A stretch of 64,000 bases of DNA from Austropuccinia psidii (lineage: Eukaryota; Basidiomycota; Pucciniomycetes; Pucciniales; Sphaerophragmiaceae). The translations under genes were made by a program, and so were the position numbers. Under the pieces are notes generated by a model. It was not told where the DNA came from. It ran no database searches and saw only the letters and a program-made list of their open reading frames with translations. The number at the start of each line of letters is the position of its first letter. Positions within the stretch are counted from its first letter, which is position 1. Shown here in pieces: positions 61,441-64,000 of this stretch. The stretch is taken from NCBI GenBank assembly GCA_023105745.1, contig JALGQZ010000009.1, positions 10,960,564 through 11,024,563 of the forward strand, read 5' to 3'.

Positions 61441-63350
61441 TGAGAACCTGTGAGGTATGTATAACATACCCATAAGGCTACAAATGATTTTATATACCAT
61501 TGATTTAGTCTTGAACAGACTTTTAAATTGAATTTAAAATACAAAATAAGTAAAAATTTCTTTTTGGATAAACACAGTTATAAATATTATGCCATTTTTG
61601 GCTTCTACACCAAAAATAACCTAGGGTACACCCATAGGGTGTTATACCCAAAAAGCTTATTTATTATGTTATTGGAAGATTTAAGAATCTCACAGTACTA
61701 ATTTAACTTTTCAACATTTCTTTAAAATTGTTAAAATTAAGCTTAAATGAGCTTAAATTTAAAGTTGCATAAGGTTTATGCAAACTTACCAAAATTTTAG
61801 TTAAAATTGAGGTGTTTTGTATAGTTACTGAATTGGCTAAGGATTTGCCATACAGAATGTAAATCCTGTGTGAGCTCAATTTAAAAGTTTTTAAGGCCAT
61901 AGTATGGCTTCAAATTAATAAAAGGGCAAAATCCACACAAAAAGGTGGGACAAAGGAAAAAGACCAAACAGAGCTGGAGTACCCAGCTTTTTTGGATCTG
62001 CAAGGATTCAATTAAGGTTGTCCACCTGTATTGAAGGATTTTCAACCTTATTCAAACTTTAAGATTAGACTTTGATCCAACCTCAAAGTTTAAACTGGTT
62101 TTATCCCCATTTAGACAGGAATTTCAAGATGCCAAAGGGTAAATCCCAATATGCAGGCTTGAAATTAAAGTTTTGAGACCTGTAAAAGCTTAAATAAGCT
62201 TAAAACCTTCTCAAAAGTTAAGGTTTAGTGTGTATTGCTATTTTACGTGGAAAAATAGTAATAAATTCAAAAATTCATTAAAAATCCAATTCTTAATGGA
62301 TTTTCTTGAAGGTTTCACACAGCTTACAATTTAAGATTATCTATCTAAAAATTAAATTTCAAGTATCTTTTATAAACAAATTTCCTGGGTAATTAGCCTG
62401 GAAATTTACTCTTTTAGTTATACTTAAAGAAAATTAAGATTTCTTTCAAAATTAATTCAAAATTGAGTTTAAGATATTTCTTCTTTAAACTCTATTTTTG
62501 AGTTATTAATGTGATGAATTTTAATATAAGTAAACTTATTTTATATTAAATATTAAAATAATCAACTTAAATGAGGATTAAAGTTTCTTGGAGCTGAGAA
62601 TAAAACTGGTAACTTTAAATTGGAATTGAAAATAAGTTACCTTAAGTTAAGAACCTTATTTTTAAGCATGGGCTTTCAGATTCTACCTGAGCAAGCCCTT
62701 CATATCCATTATGAGTCATGAGAGCTACTCTGTAGACATAAAAAGCGTCTTTTCATCACTGTTTTTATCCATCATCAATTATCAATCCAATCATATTAGA
62801 CATTTAAACAGGTAAAGTTGTATTATATATAAAAACTTATTATTAAAGTATATATAAAGTATTTTATTCTTTATAAATCTCAAATTAAAGAACTGAAATC
62901 ATAGAAATCACATTATTGTTGTAATAGCCTATCATATATTTAATTTTATAAAATTATTGCCTTCAAAATATCTTTTAAAATCCACAAGTTCCTCTCAAAA
63001 ACTATTTAATCATATTTTTTATTATAGAAAGTTGCTTTATCATTGAAAATATTGATTTTTGGCATGTTTTGAACTTATAATTATTATTTAATATAATAAC
63101 TATTGTATTTGACTTGTTGTATTGAATTTATATTATAAGTAATTTTTCTCTAAAATTCTATATCTTTTTTATCTATTATTAGTTTTTTTATATATAATTT
63201 TTCTATAAGAATTATTTCTGAACAGTGTGTGTTATAATCATTTTATAAATAAGATTTATATATTATTTATAAGTGGTTAAATATTTATAGTTTCCACGTG
63301 TAATTGTCTGATCAAGGGCTTTACACTTCTTATTGTTATAATTGTCAGTG
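61441..63350 (+). repeat. LTR of family G, copy G2, interrupted by B3
   Basis: Starts TGAGAACCTGTGAGGTATG (one change from TGTGAGCC) and follows G1 closely to CAGTG at 63350, where G1 continues ACTATAAC. TATA-like CATAAAAAGCG is near 62,738. The missing last ~200 bp should lie right of B3, outside the window. Confidence 0.8.
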
Positions 63351-64000
63351 TGTAAGGCTGAGTCTATGATAAAAGTATTATAGATGTATTTACAACTTTT
63401 AACTATGACTGCAACATGGTAAAAAGGTTTGAAAAAGGCTATGAGGATTAAAAATTCTGTAATTTAAGAACAAAAGGGCTTTGCTATATTAAATATAGTG
63501 GTGGTGAGCGCTGTTGAAAGCCCTGGGTGCAGCTTTACCTGTTGGGTTACAATAATAAAGACTACAATAGTTAAAATTATAATTATACCTGTTTATTACC
63601 CAAGAGTAAAACTGTTTTTGACAGTTTACTATGTAGGGTATTCAAGAGCAGGATGAGGAAAGCTATTCTGGCTGTGAAAAGCCTCCTTTTTATCCTGAAA
63701 TGGGGTGGAAGGGCTGTTAGACCTTTCCACATAGAGGAAGTAAAGAGTTTTTCACTCTCTGGGACAGGCTTGTGGCTTTCAAGGACCTGCATATCCTGTA
63801 TTGGGCTCAGATGTGGTTTTGAAACCACATCTGGGCAGTTTTCACCAATACAGGGTGAACATTTTCATCTGGGGACCACATAGCCCTCTTCTGACGTGTA
63901 TGACATGTAGAATGCTGTACAGAAACTGTATGGGACCCCAGTATTGACTGACATATGAGGTATTGAAGTAAAAACATGCTTTTTGGTCAGTTTGACACCT
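63351..64000 (-). repeat. LTR of family B, copy B3, cut by the window end
   Basis: Starts TGTAAGGCTGAGTC and matches B1 from 1748 to about 2395. The left flank cagtg (63346-63350) should recur at its right end if this is a simple insertion into G2. It is closer to B1 than B2 is. Confidence 0.85.
63793..63856 (-). other. Hairpin of LTR B3
   Basis: Outer 12-bp stem (63793-63804 with 63845-63856, one G-U type pair) and a perfect inner 12-bp stem (63808-63819 with 63822-63833) with a 2-nt loop. Confidence 0.7.

Noticed and set aside
1..64000. CRISPR arrays, rRNA or tRNA genes, telomeric repeats
   Set aside because: None seen; repeats here are LTRs and local tandem units of eukaryotic transposons.

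Overview
The window looks like nuclear DNA of a filamentous basidiomycete, most likely a rust fungus (Pucciniales) with a very large, AT-rich, transposon-packed genome. The evidence is one eukaryotic RAD57/XRCC3-type recombination gene, short spliceosomal introns (47-68 nt), a chromodomain Ty3/Gypsy element, and strong CpG depletion outside a short GC-richer island. From memory, with no search run, the Gag/Pol proteins resemble repeat proteins of the myrtle rust Austropuccinia psidii. The species is a guess; the group is more secure.

Layout. About 85-90% of the window is LTR-retrotransposon material in at least seven LTR families, here named A-G plus an A-like relic H, nested in one another. 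1-3184: 5' part of a family-B element on the minus strand (gag, introns, PBS, LTR). 3185-5801: relic LTR H split by solo LTR G1. 7.99-11.9 kb: LTR E1 split by LTR D1. 14.08-18.47 kb: the only gene-like, GC-richer island, with RAD57/XRCC3 and a hAT-type transposase gene in tandem on the minus strand. 22.76-28.0 kb: solo LTR D2 split by solo LTR C1, followed by the 3' part of LTR E3. 34,093-44,355: a complete 10.3-kb family-A chromovirus with 5-bp target duplications but five in-frame stops and one frameshift. It is inserted in LTR E2, which also carries solo LTR A2 (45,596-47,489). 48.56-51.6 kb: PBS, gag and protease remains of element E on the plus strand. 54.2-59.9 kb: LTR B2 split by solo LTR C2 and by LTR F. 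60.94-64 kb: LTR E4 split by LTR G2, which is split by LTR B3.

Exact 5-bp target duplications date the layers: ctccc (A1), ttaag (A2), caagt (C1), aaagg (C2), agctc (D2), and gatcc/gatct (G1, one mismatch). Families A, B, C, D and G share end structure (sense start TGTGAGCC or TGTCAGCC, sense end TTACA or TGACA). A and B also share an identical 16-nt primer-binding site, so they look like one related group.

The most unusual observation is in the family-B element. A consensus donor 27 nt downstream of the PBS and a consensus acceptor 548 nt further on would join A to TG, making the gag start codon at the splice junction. A second 68-nt intron then fuses two frames into a 333-residue Gag. Family A shows a comparable short gag intron. 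If real, unspliced RNA would serve as genome and only spliced RNA could make Gag.
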